Shown: positions 17,573 through 27,080, counted from the first letter of the stretch. The stretch is DNA of 64,000 bases from JACDAE01 sp963717195 (GCA_963717195.1 CAVQVR010000010.1:372001-436000); one strand, 5' to 3'. A program made the numbers and translations. The notes: generated from the letters alone by a model not told the origin.

Positions 17573-18784
17573 ATGGCAGAGGACGTTGATGTCAGATTTC
17601 AGCCTTTGCTGGATGATGAAGACCATAACGACGCCGACTCATATACCTTCACACCTGAACGAAAGCACGGCATGCGAGGCTGGTTGATCGCACTTATCGT
17701 CATATTGGTGATCGCACTGGCCGGAGGTGGCGCGTATTATTGGCAGCAGAGTAAAAAGGTTCCGGTAACGTACACGACGGCGGCTGTCACTGTAGGCAAT
17801 CTCAGTACAACCATCTCCGCGACGGGTCCGATCAGCGCACATGCTGTCTACGCGCTGAATTTCTCCAATTCAGGCCAGATCAGTGCGATTGATGTTACGG
17901 TTGGGCAGCACGTGACTCAGGGCCAGGTGCTCGCAGAACTCTATATCAATAACAACACTAGCCGGGTCGCGCAACTCACTGCACCAGAGGCTGCAACGGT
18001 GGCATCAATTAATGGTATCGTCGGCGAAAGCAGCGGCAGTAGTGGAGGTGCCGGCAGTTCTGGAAGTTCCTCCTCGGCCTTTATGACGTTGATTGATATC
18101 AGTTCACTGAACATTGTCGCTCAAGTCAATGAGACCGATATAGCAAACGTCAAGGTTGGACAGCCTGCTCAATTTACGGTCGCATCCTATCCCTCCGCTA
18201 CATTCCGCGCGTCGGTTTCGAGCATTGATCTGGTCGGGCAGACATCTTCAAGCGTGGTGACCTTCCCCGTCAATCTAGCGGTCGACGAGAATTCGCTGAG
18301 TGGCAATAACCTCTATCCGGGAATGACGGCAACCATCACTATCACGACGGCTCAACGCATTGGCGTATTGCTTGTTCCTGCATCCGCGATTAGCTTTACC
18401 AGTACTGCACTCCAGAACGGTGAAGTGAACCGTAGCGCTATTACAGCGCTCACCAGTGGCTCTTCCACGACAACTTCAAGTTCTTCTACGAGCAGCACAA
18501 GCACCAGTAGAGTTGTACTGACGCTGAACAATGGGAAATTGACACCTATCTTGATCAAGACCGGGCTGAACAGCGGACAATATATGGAGGTTCTTTCAGG
18601 TTTGTCAGCAGGTGCTCAGGTAGTTGTGGGACAGACCGGCGGCACAACTACAACAACAACTACTAGTCGTACTGGAACGGGTGGTGGTGGATTTGGCGGT
18701 GGTGGATTTGGTGGCGGCGGATTCGGCGGCGGTGGTGGACGTACTGGTGGTGGTGCTGGCGGTGGTACGGGTTCAGGAGGGTAA
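17573..18784 (+). CDS. MacA/HlyD-like periplasmic adaptor protein
   Basis: 403 residues. One N-terminal membrane anchor near 39-60 (IALIVILVIALAGGGAYYW) is preceded by an acidic cytoplasmic stretch. The body has the lipoyl-like half motifs (ISAIDVTVGQHVTQGQVLAELY), a short hairpin replaced here by a Gly/Ser loop, and beta-barrel and membrane-proximal domains (LNIVAQVNETDIANVKVGQPA; NNLYPGMTATITI). This is the adaptor of a MacAB-type tripartite or two-part exporter. The final 40 residues are almost pure Gly with Phe and Arg (GGGGFGGGGFGG), an unusual tail. TAA lies 2 bp before the ABC ATPase ATG, whose ribosome site is inside this gene's 3' end. Confidence 0.9.
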   Translation: MAEDVDVRFQPLLDDEDHNDADSYTFTPERKHGMRGWLIALIVILVIALAGGGAYYWQQSKKVPVTYTTAAVTVGNLSTTISATGPISAHAVYALNFSNSGQISAIDVTVGQHVTQGQVLAELYINNNTSRVAQLTAPEAATVASINGIVGESSGSSGGAGSSGSSSSAFMTLIDISSLNIVAQVNETDIANVKVGQPAQFTVASYPSATFRASVSSIDLVGQTSSSVVTFPVNLAVDENSLSGNNLYPGMTATITITTAQRIGVLLVPASAISFTSTALQNGEVNRSAITALTSGSSTTTSSSSTSSTSTSRVVLTLNNGKLTPILIKTGLNSGQYMEVLSGLSAGAQVVVGQTGGTTTTTTTSRTGTGGGGFGGGGFGGGGFGGGGGRTGGGAGGGTGSGG

Positions 18785-18786
18785 CC

Positions 18787-19680
18787 ATGACGGCTCATGA
18801 TGAACATATACACGATGAAGCGGTAGTTGAGGCTCATGATGAACATATACATGATGAAGCGGTAGCCGGCACAAACACTGAACAGACTAACGAGGAGGCG
18901 ACGACGAAGGTCCGTCGAAGTCCTGCCGTACCGCCAATCATTCATGTCGAGAAATTGAGTAAGAACTACATTATGGGTCATACTGTTGTACCCGCGCTCC
19001 GTGGCATTGATCTGGAAGTACGCCCTGGCGAGATTGTTGCCATTATGGGACCATCCGGTTCGGGCAAGTCAACCTTTATGAACATTATTGGGTGCCTGGA
19101 TCGTCCCAATGCTGGCAGCTATCGTATTGACGGTGTACCGGTGAGCCAGATGAGCGCGGGACAACTTGCCGATGTACGCAATCAGAAGATTGGCTTTGTC
19201 TTCCAGAGTTTCAATCTTCTGCCCTGGATGACGGCACTGGCAAATGTTCAATTGCCTCTGGTGTATGCTGGTCTGCCAACTGCTGAGCGAGAGCGACGAG
19301 CCTTGCGGGCACTCGCGCTGGTCGGTCTGAAGACGCGAGCCAATCACCGACCGATGGAACTGTCGGGTGGTCAGCAACAACGTGTGGCGATAGCGCGTGC
19401 GCTGGTGACCAATCCCTCCATGATTCTGGCAGATGAACCGACAGGTAACCTGGATACACAGACCAGTGTTGAGATTATGGCGATTTTCCAGCAACTCAAT
19501 GCACGAGGGATGACCATTATTCTTGTGACGCACGAAAGCGATATTGCCGATTATTGTCGCCGCAAAGTGGTTTTCCGTGATGGACGCGTGGTAGATGATA
19601 TCGTCAATACCAATCAGCATTCGGCGTTAGCTCAGATCGCGGGTCGTTCTGCACATGAGGAAAAGAAGGTGGCGCAATGA
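18787..19680 (+). CDS. MacB/LolD-type ABC transporter ATP-binding protein
   Basis: 297 residues. The ABC domain (about 50-275) has Walker A GPSGSGKS, Q-loop VFQSFNLLPWM, signature LSGGQQQR, Walker B ILADEPTGNLD and the switch His in VTHE. It powers the permease that starts at 19677 with a 4-bp overlap. The N-terminal 26 residues are odd: a 13-residue unit, AHDEHIHDEAVVE, occurs twice in tandem from an almost perfect 39-bp DNA duplication at 18793-18870, giving a His/Asp/Glu-rich tail that could bind metal ions (inference). The ribosome site GGAGGG is in the preceding gene. Confidence 0.93.
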   Translation: MTAHDEHIHDEAVVEAHDEHIHDEAVAGTNTEQTNEEATTKVRRSPAVPPIIHVEKLSKNYIMGHTVVPALRGIDLEVRPGEIVAIMGPSGSGKSTFMNIIGCLDRPNAGSYRIDGVPVSQMSAGQLADVRNQKIGFVFQSFNLLPWMTALANVQLPLVYAGLPTAERERRALRALALVGLKTRANHRPMELSGGQQQRVAIARALVTNPSMILADEPTGNLDTQTSVEIMAIFQQLNARGMTIILVTHESDIADYCRRKVVFRDGRVVDDIVNTNQHSALAQIAGRSAHEEKKVAQ

Positions 19681-21015
19681 GTGTTTCAAAGCCAGAGAGC
19701 CAGGAAGTGGGTTCTAATGGTAAACTGCCTCCATCTTCGACGCGAACTCTGTCGCGTGCAAAGCAATACAGACGCAACAGGGGGCTGCTTGCTCTTTTGC
19801 AGAGCTGTGGGAGCGCACTGGAAGCTATTCGTGCTAATAAAACGCGCTCCCTGCTCACCGCTCTGGGTATCATTATTGGCGTTGCGGCAGTGATTATGGT
19901 CGTGGCGATCAGTGAGAGCAATTCGGCGGTGATTAATCAGCGTCTCTCATCGGCGTTGAATCCAAATGAACTGGTCATCAGATCGGGCAGTGCAAGTTCG
20001 GGTGGCGTCAGGCAAGGCACGGGAACAGCCACAACACTCACTTCAGCTAATGCGGATGCCATTGCAGCGCAGGTGCCGCATGTCGCGGAGGTGAGTCCCG
20101 TTGTTAATGCCAACGGCCAGGTGATTTTCCAGAACCAGAACTGGTCAACGACGATCCAGGGCGTCTATCCCGATTATCAGCAAGTGGGAAGCTGGACAAT
20201 GCAGGAAGGAAGCTTTTTCTCGGATGCCGATGAGCAGGGAGGCACAACCGTTGCGGTGGTTGGACAGACCGTTGTGAATAATCTGTTTACGCCTCTAGGG
20301 ATCGATCCTATCGGGCAACAGATTTCGCATTCGTAGCACTCAGTTTACCGTGGTCGGAGTGCTGACTGGAAAAGGCGCTAATGGCGGCTTCAGTGATCCT
20401 GATGATGTCATCTATATCCCCTTGAGTACTGCTCAAGCGCAATTGACTGGCAGCAAGAGTGTTAGCTCTATCGATGTTATCGTTGACAATAGCTCGAATG
20501 TCACCAGCACACAAAATGCCGTTGAGCAGGTGATGGAGCAGCAGCATAATATCTCTGATCCAACTCTGGACGATTTCACGATCCAGAACCAGTCGCAGAT
20601 TTTGCAGACTGTGCAGAGTACTTCCCAGACATTGACGGAGTTGCTCATTAGTGTTGCGGCCATCTCGCTCATCGTTGGCGGTATTGGTATTATGAATATC
20701 ATGCTCGTCTCCGTCACTGAACGCACACGCGAGATTGGTATTCGCATTGCAATTGGCGCTCATCCTGGCGATGTGATGACACAATTCCTGGTTGAGGCGT
20801 TTATGCTCAGCGCCCTGGGTGGTATTGTGGGTATTGCGATTGGCATTGCAGGTTCCTACATCGTCTCGATAGCGGATGCGAGCCCCTTTGCGCTCAGTCC
20901 TTTCGCGGTACTGATTGCGTTCTTATTCTCGGCTGTTGTTGGAGTCGTCTTCGGGTTCTATCCAGCCCGTCGCGCGGCACGCTTAGATCCTATTGTTGCG
21001 TTACGGACGGAATAA
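19677..21015 (+). pseudogene. MacB-like ABC permease, single frameshift
   Basis: Two frames join into one permease of about 445 residues. The first piece (19677-20336) has helix 1 after SALEAIRANKTRSLLTALGIIIGVAAVIM and most of the periplasmic MacB domain. The second piece runs on from about 20326 to 21015 with IRIRSTQFTVVGVLTGKG, the three FtsX-like helices and the end motif PARRAARLDPIVALR. The break fits one extra T in the TTT at 20323-20325. Without that base, the conserved run PIGQQIRIRSTQFTVVGV is restored exactly. Either the exporter is dead in this strain or the base is a sequencing error. The latter is quite possible because all partner genes are intact. Confidence 0.88.
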
Positions 21016-21105
21016 ATGTAGGGGCCGCGTTGACGCCACCCAGGTGTGTCCAATCGCATTCACGATGCCGGACACACCTGGGCGGCGTCAACGCGGCCCC
21101 TACAT
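21016..21105. repeat. GTAG-headed palindrome, 36-bp arms (family C)
   Basis: Arms 21016-21051 and 21070-21105 pair with a single mismatch around an 18-nt loop. The outer ends read ATGTAGGGGCCGCG and its complement. It lies exactly between two convergent genes. The TAG of its right end on the minus strand is the stop codon of the AlkA-like gene, and it begins directly after the permease stop. It probably works as a two-way terminator. A cousin is at 43695-43780. Confidence 0.9.
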
Positions 21106-22024
21106 TTTATAGGCATTACGTGCATAAAATGCCCAATAGCCTTGAGTGCTCCCGTAGCGATTGATGATTTGCTGCATTTCGGTTGGGGAAAGCGGCTGCC
21201 CCTGGTTGTAAATTTGTGAGGTGGCCTGGCTTATCTCTTTGTCGGTCGCCGATACATGCTCTACGCGCCCAAGTCCACGAATTAGCAAGAAGTGAGATGA
21301 CCATTCACCGAAGCCTCGAATGGCACGAATCTGAGTTGCCACCTCATCATAGTTGCCCATGCGCAAAAATTGCTCGTCTACGCTATTAAAAAACTTGATG
21401 ACGGCGATCAGGTAATCGACTTTGCGCGTATTGTGTACAACTTCCGCCAGTTCGTCAGGGGATACTATAGCGAGTTGCTCGGCTGCTGGGAAGGCCCAAT
21501 AAGCTTTGCCCTGTACCGTGATACCTGTGCCCCAGCGCTGTACCAGGGCCATCTTTGTGCGATGGGCGACGGCGAGCGGGTTGCGCTGCGCCAGAATTGC
21601 CCAGCAGGCAAGCTCAAATGGCGTTAAGAATTTTCGGCTGGTGCAGACCATACAGGCGCTCAATCACGGGAGCAAAGGCAGAGTCTGTACGCGCGATGTC
21701 ATAGAATGGCTGCAGGTCATCGTCGAGGCTGAGGAAGAAACGGATACGGTTGGTGATGATGCTATGCTCTGCCTCGCTGAGGGGATGTTCCGAGTGGAGG
21801 GTATAGGCAACGACAGGTTCTTTTAGCGTTCCAGCATTACGCACTTCGAAGGCGACCGCACGTCCATTCAGTGTGAGCGCCTTCGTGATGGAAACGGGCG
21901 TGAGAGCCTGTTCATCTGCAGTTGGCGTGAAATCAGTGAGAAATGCGAGTGTTTTGGCAAAATCGAATGGTGGGCATGGTGCGAGGGTTCCTGTCGTAAT
22001 ATGAAGATGATTGGTAGTAAGCAT
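21100..22024 (-). pseudogene. alkA: AlkA-like DNA-3-methyladenine glycosylase, single frameshift
   Basis: The N-terminal part (22024 down to about 21635) is the AlkA beta domain. After a frame change at the AAAA/TTTT run 21631-21634, the other frame continues KFLTPFELACWAILAQRNP and the helix-hairpin-helix repair fold, ending IRAIRGFGEWSSHFLLIRGLGR. The catalytic Asp region would be near VEHVSATDKEI. One A fewer restores a protein of about 307 residues. AlkA enzymes excise alkylated purines in base excision repair. AAGGAG precedes the ATG. The stop TAG is supplied by the palindrome. Exact subfamily is uncertain. Confidence 0.75.
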
Positions 22025-22234
22025 GGTCGGTCTCCTTATGCAATGCTGAGAATGGGTGTTTTTGTGGGTTCATAGATAGTATAACTGAGGCGTGTGACAG
22101 CAGTATGTCAGTAGCAAAAGGGAAATTTATCTGGCCTGGGGAGGGCACTAAGGGGAGAGAGGATAGAGGCCCAACCTGTGATTTAGCATCAACGGATGAT
22201 TTTAGGACCTCCCTACAGAGTGATCTCGATTACA

Positions 22235-22930
22235 TTACAAACGCTGCTTCTGTGTAGCTAGCAGCCCGCGCTCCATAGCAACCGCCACCGCCGAGGCACG
22301 CGAATCAACACCCAGTTTAAAGTAGATGGCCACCAGGTGCGACTTCACCGTTGGTTCGCTGATACCCAGGCGAACTGCAATCTCTTTATTGCGCTCACCG
22401 GACGCCACCCTTTGTAGAATTTCACGTTCGCGTTTCGTCAACTCTGGCCCCACATCTCCAATAATAGGAGAAGTATCGCTCTTTGGAACAGAAGATGCAA
22501 CATACGTCAACAGAGATGTGATGTTCTCCAGGCACAGAAGCGTCTCACCTCGTATAGCGGTACGCAGAGCATGCAAGAGCCCTGCGCGATCAGTATGGAG
22601 CGTTAGATACGCCGCTACACCAGTGCGTAAACTACGCAGCAACAACTCTTCATTCTTATTGGCTGTCAAAACAATAATGGCAACATGGGGCCATTCCCCA
22701 CGAATCATTTCAATGGCTCTAAATCCATCCTGGCCCTGCATATATGGATCAACCAGTAGCACACCAGGCTGCCAGTCTCCTACCATGCGAATCGTTTCAG
22801 GCATACTGGTTGCACAACCTACCAGTTCAATCTCACTGGTCTCTGAGAGCATAAAGCGCAACCCTGCACAGATCACTGGATGGTCATTGGCGATGAGCAC
22901 ACGCATCGTGCTCCGTTCGTCGGTTCCCAT
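22235..22930 (-). CDS. NarL/LuxR-family response regulator, orphan
   Basis: 231 residues. The receiver domain (9-125) has Asp16 and phospho-acceptor Asp61 (LLVDPYMQG). The conserved Lys near residue 112 is replaced (AYLTLHTDRAG where LLKD is usual), so the phosphorylation switch may be altered. The C-terminal LuxR helix-turn-helix (about 164-222) is typical: LTKREREILQRVASGERNKEIAVRLGISE. GAGGAG lies at good distance before the ATG at 22930. No histidine kinase is adjacent, so it is an orphan here. It should bind DNA as a dimer; targets are unknown. Confidence 0.9.
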   Translation of the reverse strand: MGTDERSTMRVLIANDHPVICAGLRFMLSETSEIELVGCATSMPETIRMVGDWQPGVLLVDPYMQGQDGFRAIEMIRGEWPHVAIIVLTANKNEELLLRSLRTGVAAYLTLHTDRAGLLHALRTAIRGETLLCLENITSLLTYVASSVPKSDTSPIIGDVGPELTKREREILQRVASGERNKEIAVRLGISEPTVKSHLVAIYFKLGVDSRASAVAVAMERGLLATQKQRL

Positions 22931-23232
22931 TCGTTCTCCTCAAATGTCTCTTTTGTTATCTCTATTATTTCTACTTCTATTGTAGCAAAAAAGGTGGACG
23001 ATAGACCACTACAAACCACTACAAACCACTTCAGGCCCATTAATCCTCCTAATTACAACTTTCGGCTTACCAAAAGGATGAGAAAGGATGATCCGGCAAC
23101 AATTTCATTCGGATGAGGCCGTATCCATCGATTAGACGATATGTATTGCAGAGAAAAGCACGTACAATGAGAGCATAAAGAACAAAGAGAAAAAGTCGCG
23201 TGACGCGACATCAAAAAAAGGAGAAATTAATT
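22931..23232. other. Divergent intergenic region
   Basis: No gene seen. It holds three tandem copies of CCACTACAAA (about 23006-23030) and, 24 bp before the c-subunit ATG, a 6-bp-stem hairpin GTCGCG-TGA-CGCGAC at 23195-23209. Promoters for the two divergent genes must lie here, but no strong boxes were picked. Confidence 0.4.
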
Positions 23233-23454
23233 ATGTCTCTCATTCAACCGCTGGCGGTCGCACTGGCAATAGGTCTGGCTGGCGTAGGAGCCGGGATTGC
23301 GATGAGCGCAAATGGACGTGCATACGAAGCATTAGGCCGTAATCCAGAGGCCACCTCGACGATTCGCATACATTTTATTCTGGGACTGGTCTTCTCAGAA
23401 ACGATAGCCATCTTTGGATTGGTTGTAGCTATGTTATTATTGCTCAGCAAGTAA
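23233..23454 (+). CDS. F-type ATP synthase subunit c, orphan copy
   Basis: 73 residues forming two membrane helices around a polar loop (AYEALGRNPEA with the conserved Arg-Asn-Pro). Helix 2 keeps the ion-binding carboxylate in FSETIAIFGLV. The length and the AIGLAGVGAGIAMSANGRA first helix are standard for AtpE. Normally this gene lies in the atp operon beside a, b, delta and alpha subunits; here it stands alone. The ATG at 23233 has AAAAAAAGGAG before it; an upstream extension of the frame has no support. It may be a spare copy or a remnant of a second ATP-synthase set, like the broken beta-like gene at 11303. Confidence 0.88.
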   Translation: MSLIQPLAVALAIGLAGVGAGIAMSANGRAYEALGRNPEATSTIRIHFILGLVFSETIAIFGLVVAMLLLLSK

Positions 23455-23487
23455 TGGCAAGCTTTTTCAGCTACTATGTTATACTGA

Positions 23488-23628
23488 AGCGGGGAGAGGT
23501 GGAGCATCGTCGAACGCATGGAACAGGCCGTTTTCGCTGGCTTTTCCGAGGATGAGAAGGCTCAATTTCGTGCGCATCTTACGCGTATTCAGAATAATTG
23601 TGCAAAATATTACCGAAAAGGAGATCGT
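23488..23628 (+). pseudogene. Remnant resembling the C-terminus of a MarR regulator
   Basis: Before the epoxide hydrolase start, in the same frame, about 40 codons read VERMEQAVFAGFSEDEKAQF and on to LTRIQNNCAKYY. This is like the last helices of MarR-family repressors and has no counterpart in the hydrolase. No upstream part of such a gene is present because a stop at 23485 cuts the frame. It looks like a leftover 3' end. The resemblance is by eye only. Confidence 0.4.
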
Positions 23629-24675
23629 ATGAGCAACGATGAGATAGCCACAGAATATACGGGACAGGAAGTGTCGCATCGTTTTATTGAAACCAATGGC
23701 ATTAAGATGCACATTGCAGAAAAGGGTAGTGGCCCTCTGGTGTTGCTCTGTCACGGCTTTCCAGAGTTCTGGTACTCGTGGAATGCGCAGATTTCGGCTC
23801 TGGCTGCTGCAGGCTATCACGTCGTGGCACCAGATCAGCGGGGATATGGTCAGACGGAGCGACCTGAAGCCATTGAGTCCTATACGCTTCTTCACCTGGT
23901 CGCTGATCTGGTAGGTTTGCTGGATGCGCTTGGGGAGCCGCAAGCAGTTATTATCGGACACGACTGGGGCGCGAATGTTGCCTGGCATGCCGCTCTACTG
24001 CGTCCCGACCGCTTCCGGGCCGTTGCTGCATTGAGCGTGCCCTACATTCCGCGTGGGCCTATCGCAGGACCGCGCTCTCCCCGACCAACTGAGGCCATGC
24101 GGCTGATTAGCCAGAAATACTTTTTTTACCAGTACTATTTCCAGGAACCCGGCGTGGCCGAGGCAGAGTTAGAACGGGAGGTGAGCACAACTATGCGCCG
24201 TATGTTCTATGGCCTCGCTGGCGATACACCTCCTGCCCAACGCTGGCATCCCATCGTGCCTGATCTGCACGCTACTATGCTCGGAACAGTGCCTAATCCC
24301 ACAAAATTGCCACCGTGGCTGACTGAAGACGAGCTCAATAGCCATATTGAAGCATTCCAGCATACAGGTTTTCGCGGTGGCCTCAACTGGTACCGGGCCG
24401 TCGATCTGAACTGGGAATTGCTTTCCGCTTATAGCGGCGGAAAGATTACGCAGCCCGCGCTCTTCATCTGGGGCGACCAGGATCCGACATTGGAGATGCC
24501 TGGCGTGAGCAAAGCAATAGAACATATGCCTGAGGTAGTGCCGCAGTCACGCTCAACCGTGCTTACAGGCGCTGGTCACTGGATACAACTGGAACGTGTA
24601 GATGAGGTCAATGGCGCACTTCTGGCGTTTCTACAAGAGTTGTCAGAGGCAAGAGCCATCCACACGAGCCTATGA
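23629..24675 (+). CDS. Alpha/beta hydrolase, epoxide hydrolase type
   Basis: 348 residues. The oxyanion motif HGFPEFWYSW (HGxP) is near 50, the nucleophile elbow GHDWGAN carries the catalytic Asp, the acid lies in the IWGDQDP stretch and the His in GAGHW near 315. Lid tyrosines are likely in QYYFQEP and LNWYRAV. This is the set expected for soluble epoxide hydrolases rather than esterases, which have Ser at the elbow. The enzyme would add water to an epoxide; the substrate is unknown. AAAAGGAG sits 8 bp before the ATG at 23629, so the longer frame from 23518 is not used as start. Confidence 0.9.
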   Translation: MSNDEIATEYTGQEVSHRFIETNGIKMHIAEKGSGPLVLLCHGFPEFWYSWNAQISALAAAGYHVVAPDQRGYGQTERPEAIESYTLLHLVADLVGLLDALGEPQAVIIGHDWGANVAWHAALLRPDRFRAVAALSVPYIPRGPIAGPRSPRPTEAMRLISQKYFFYQYYFQEPGVAEAELEREVSTTMRRMFYGLAGDTPPAQRWHPIVPDLHATMLGTVPNPTKLPPWLTEDELNSHIEAFQHTGFRGGLNWYRAVDLNWELLSAYSGGKITQPALFIWGDQDPTLEMPGVSKAIEHMPEVVPQSRSTVLTGAGHWIQLERVDEVNGALLAFLQELSEARAIHTSL

Positions 24676-24762
24676 ATGCATTTGTTCGCTTCGCAAGGGG
24701 TCACTCAATGATAGGGGCGCGATGGAACAAAGTGGAATAAGCCCGTACGCCCCAGAAGGTGA

Positions 24763-24987
24763 TTATTGCATTGCTTTGTCATACAACTCGCACAAGATAC
24801 GAGTTGCCTCCTGCTCGCCGACATATTCTTCCAGTTGATTACAGCAGGCACCAACACGGTTCAGACGTGCAACAATAAAATTGTGAGCCGCATTACCAGA
24901 TGAAAAACCGTACAAAGCCTGATTCATCGCCTGACATTCAGCAGTAATCTGCTCCCGTAACCTCATAACCTCACTCTGCTGATACAT
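24763..24987 (-). CDS. Small conserved-looking hypothetical protein
   Basis: 74 residues, no signal peptide or membrane helix, probably mostly helical (MRLREQITAECQAMNQAL; ARLNRVGACCNQLEEYVG). It has three Cys. A very good ribosome site, GGAGGGG, precedes the ATG, which is the main reason to call it real. Function not recognised. It follows the epoxide hydrolase convergently and its promoter must lie in the A+T-rich region after 24987. Confidence 0.7.
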   Translation of the reverse strand: MYQQSEVMRLREQITAECQAMNQALYGFSSGNAAHNFIVARLNRVGACCNQLEEYVGEQEATRILCELYDKAMQ

Positions 24988-25170
24988 GAAAACCCCTCCT
25001 ATCTACCAAACAACAGTCCACACACTCAGTTATAACTCGTTTTTCAGCCAATTACAAGCACTTTTCAATCTCTAACTCTCTCATAAATCTACAAAGGATT
25101 TTATATTATGTCATATAAATCAGTAATCTATCTCGTTATTTCCCGTTTTATCATCTTTTCACCTTATGGC

Positions 25171-25200
25171 TTGACACTGTAATACATTACCTTTTACAAT
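25171..25200 (+). promoter_or_regulatory. Sigma-70-type promoter with overlapping palindrome
   Basis: TTGACA (25171-25176) and TACAAT (25195-25200) are 18 bp apart. An inverted repeat AATACATT/AATGTATT (25181-25205) overlaps spacer and -10, so a repressor could bind there. The next gene is the XRE/TPR regulator 200 bp downstream. In the 416-bp gap 24988-25403 the only other candidate is a tiny frame (25336-25407, 23 codons) ending over the XRE start as ATGA, which might be a leader peptide. Confidence 0.55.
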
Positions 25201-25403
25201 GTATTTATGCTGAAAAAGCAAAGATGAATTCCAGTATATTCATTGCTTGTTTCCTGAAGATGGCAAAGATGCTCTCAGAGAGGATAGGGGCCAGCTTTTA
25301 AGTGGTTGAAATTAAGTCTGCGACTCTCAGAAGAAATGGGTAAGGAATATGGTGGTAAGCAACTTTGTGGGTACGTTGATGAAGTAGGATTTTGTGAGGG
25401 TAT

Positions 25404-26814
25404 ATGACTATACCAAATGAACGGCTAGAAACAGCACGGATGCACAGGCGATGGAGTATTACTGTAGCAAGTGAAAAAGTCGGAGTGAGTATCAACACCT
25501 TCAATAGATGGGAACGAGGATTGCAGGTTCCGCAGTTGAGCACTCTTGACATGGTGTGTAAAGCGTTTGATATGTCACCTGAAGAGCTTGGCTTTGGTCA
25601 TGCGATTACAGCAAAGCGCCGTATACGACATCGGCAGGAGGGTGAGAAGGCTGAGCCTATCAGAGCCTTAACGGGCTCACCTATTCCATGCAAATCCCTG
25701 ACGACAGGCATACATAACATCATAGCAACCGTATCGGAGCCTCTATGTAAACCTTCTGTCGAACGGACAGGAATGAGCCTTAAGCATATGAGTCCGGCGG
25801 TTAATGAAGAAGATGGAAGTGAGGAAGATATGGTGGATAAAGAATTATCAAGGCGACGGGTTATCACTACCCTGATCGGAACGCCAATTACCATCCTTGG
25901 ATTGGGACAAGGAGGTTATACGACTTTGCTGCATCCAGAGGAAATAGTATCATTATGTGAAATGAGTATTCCTTTATCATGGAGACTCTACTTTGAAGGC
26001 GGCTTGAATGAGGTAAATCAGAGCTTGCCTAGTTACCTCACGCAGTTAACAAAACTGGCGCAGGAGCCATCGCGTTATCAGAAGAGAGCAACCAGTCTGG
26101 CTTCACAGGGTTATCAACTGGCCTCGCTGCTCGCATCGCAATACCAGAATTTCGGTATGGCTATAACATATGCCACGCAGGCTCTCACCTTTGCGGACCA
26201 GGTGGCAGATCCACATCTTCAGGCAGCATCTTTGAATTCGTCAGGCACTGGTCTATTTTTATCTGAAGCGTCCCCAGCAGAGGCTTCGCGCTTATGAACG
26301 TGCCCTGCATTATGGCCAGCAAGCCTCAGTTCTTCTACAAGGACGTGCGCACATTGGATTAAGCGAGACGCATAGCTGCCTGGGTCATGAACAGGAGGCA
26401 AGTCAACATCTAGAACTTGCCCACAAAACGTTCCCTGCGCACTGTGAAGAAGATATAGCCTTCCCCTATACACACTTTAATATCAGCTCTCTCCTATGCC
26501 ATGAAGGGATCATGTATTTAAATCTTGGTCACCCACAAAGAGCATGGAATAACTTCACACAGATGGATAAAGATCTCCCCCAGGCGCTGGTTCCTAACCG
26601 TCTTGAACTGACGGTACGCCAGGCAATGACCTCTTACAAACTGGGCGATAGAGATCAAAGCTGCTATTACCTGGAGATCGCCACGCGTTCTGCATTGACA
26701 ACTGGCAACCAGCTACGCTACGATGAGGCATACGATATCTATGAACAACTTCTACGAAAATGGGGGAAAGAGAACCGGGTAAAGGAGTTAGGCTCGTTGT
26801 TCTTAAATACCTGA
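25404..26814 (+). pseudogene. XRE-HTH / TPR transcriptional regulator, single frameshift
   Basis: The first frame (25404 to about 26285) starts with a Cro/C1-type helix-turn-helix at residues 6-63 (WSITVASEKVGVSINTFNRWERG). A polar linker follows, then a hydrophobic stretch (about 151-170) and TPR-like helices. At TT 26285-26286 one extra base shifts the frame. The protein continues as YERALHYGQQAS... with more TPR helices up to 26814. Restored length is about 470 residues. Proteins of this XRE plus TPR layout are very common in Ktedonobacteria and actinomycetes; ligands are usually peptides or unknown. Either a strain-level knockout or an assembly error. Confidence 0.82.
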
Positions 26815-26819
26815 TGTAG

Positions 26820-26916
26820 GGTTAATAAATGGCACCCCTACACCAGTGGGTTTTAGGGATGATGGTGCCCGTGTTCACCCCCAATATGACTGGTGTAGGG
26901 GTGCCATTTATTAACC
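26820..26916. repeat. Palindrome with 28-bp perfect arms (family B)
   Basis: Arms 26820-26847 and 26889-26916 are exact complements. They begin GGTTAATAAATGGCACCCC and include CTACACCAGT. Loop 41 nt. It lies 3 bp after the regulator stop. Relatives: 40438-40536 (full) and 62673-62703 (half). Confidence 0.9.
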
Positions 26917-27071
26917 GGTGTGGATGCTACAATTACCATTTCAGCATACCTATCTATAGGACTTTTGGGACTGATATATGAGGAATCAGAGGGAGCATAT
27001 GCATTTTTTGATCTGCTTTGAGGGTACAACAATAGATGCGTCACAAATATGCACCATAATCCCCCGGGCTA

Positions 27072-27080
27072 TGCTATAAT
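27072..27080 (+). promoter_or_regulatory. Extended -10 promoter of the pseudokinase gene
   Basis: TGCTATAAT, a consensus extended -10, placed about 50 bp before the ATG at 27131. No clear -35. Confidence 0.55.

Noticed and set aside
20323..20345. Programmed frameshift in the MacB-like permease
   Set aside because: No slippery heptamer with downstream structure is seen, and one inserted T explains the break.
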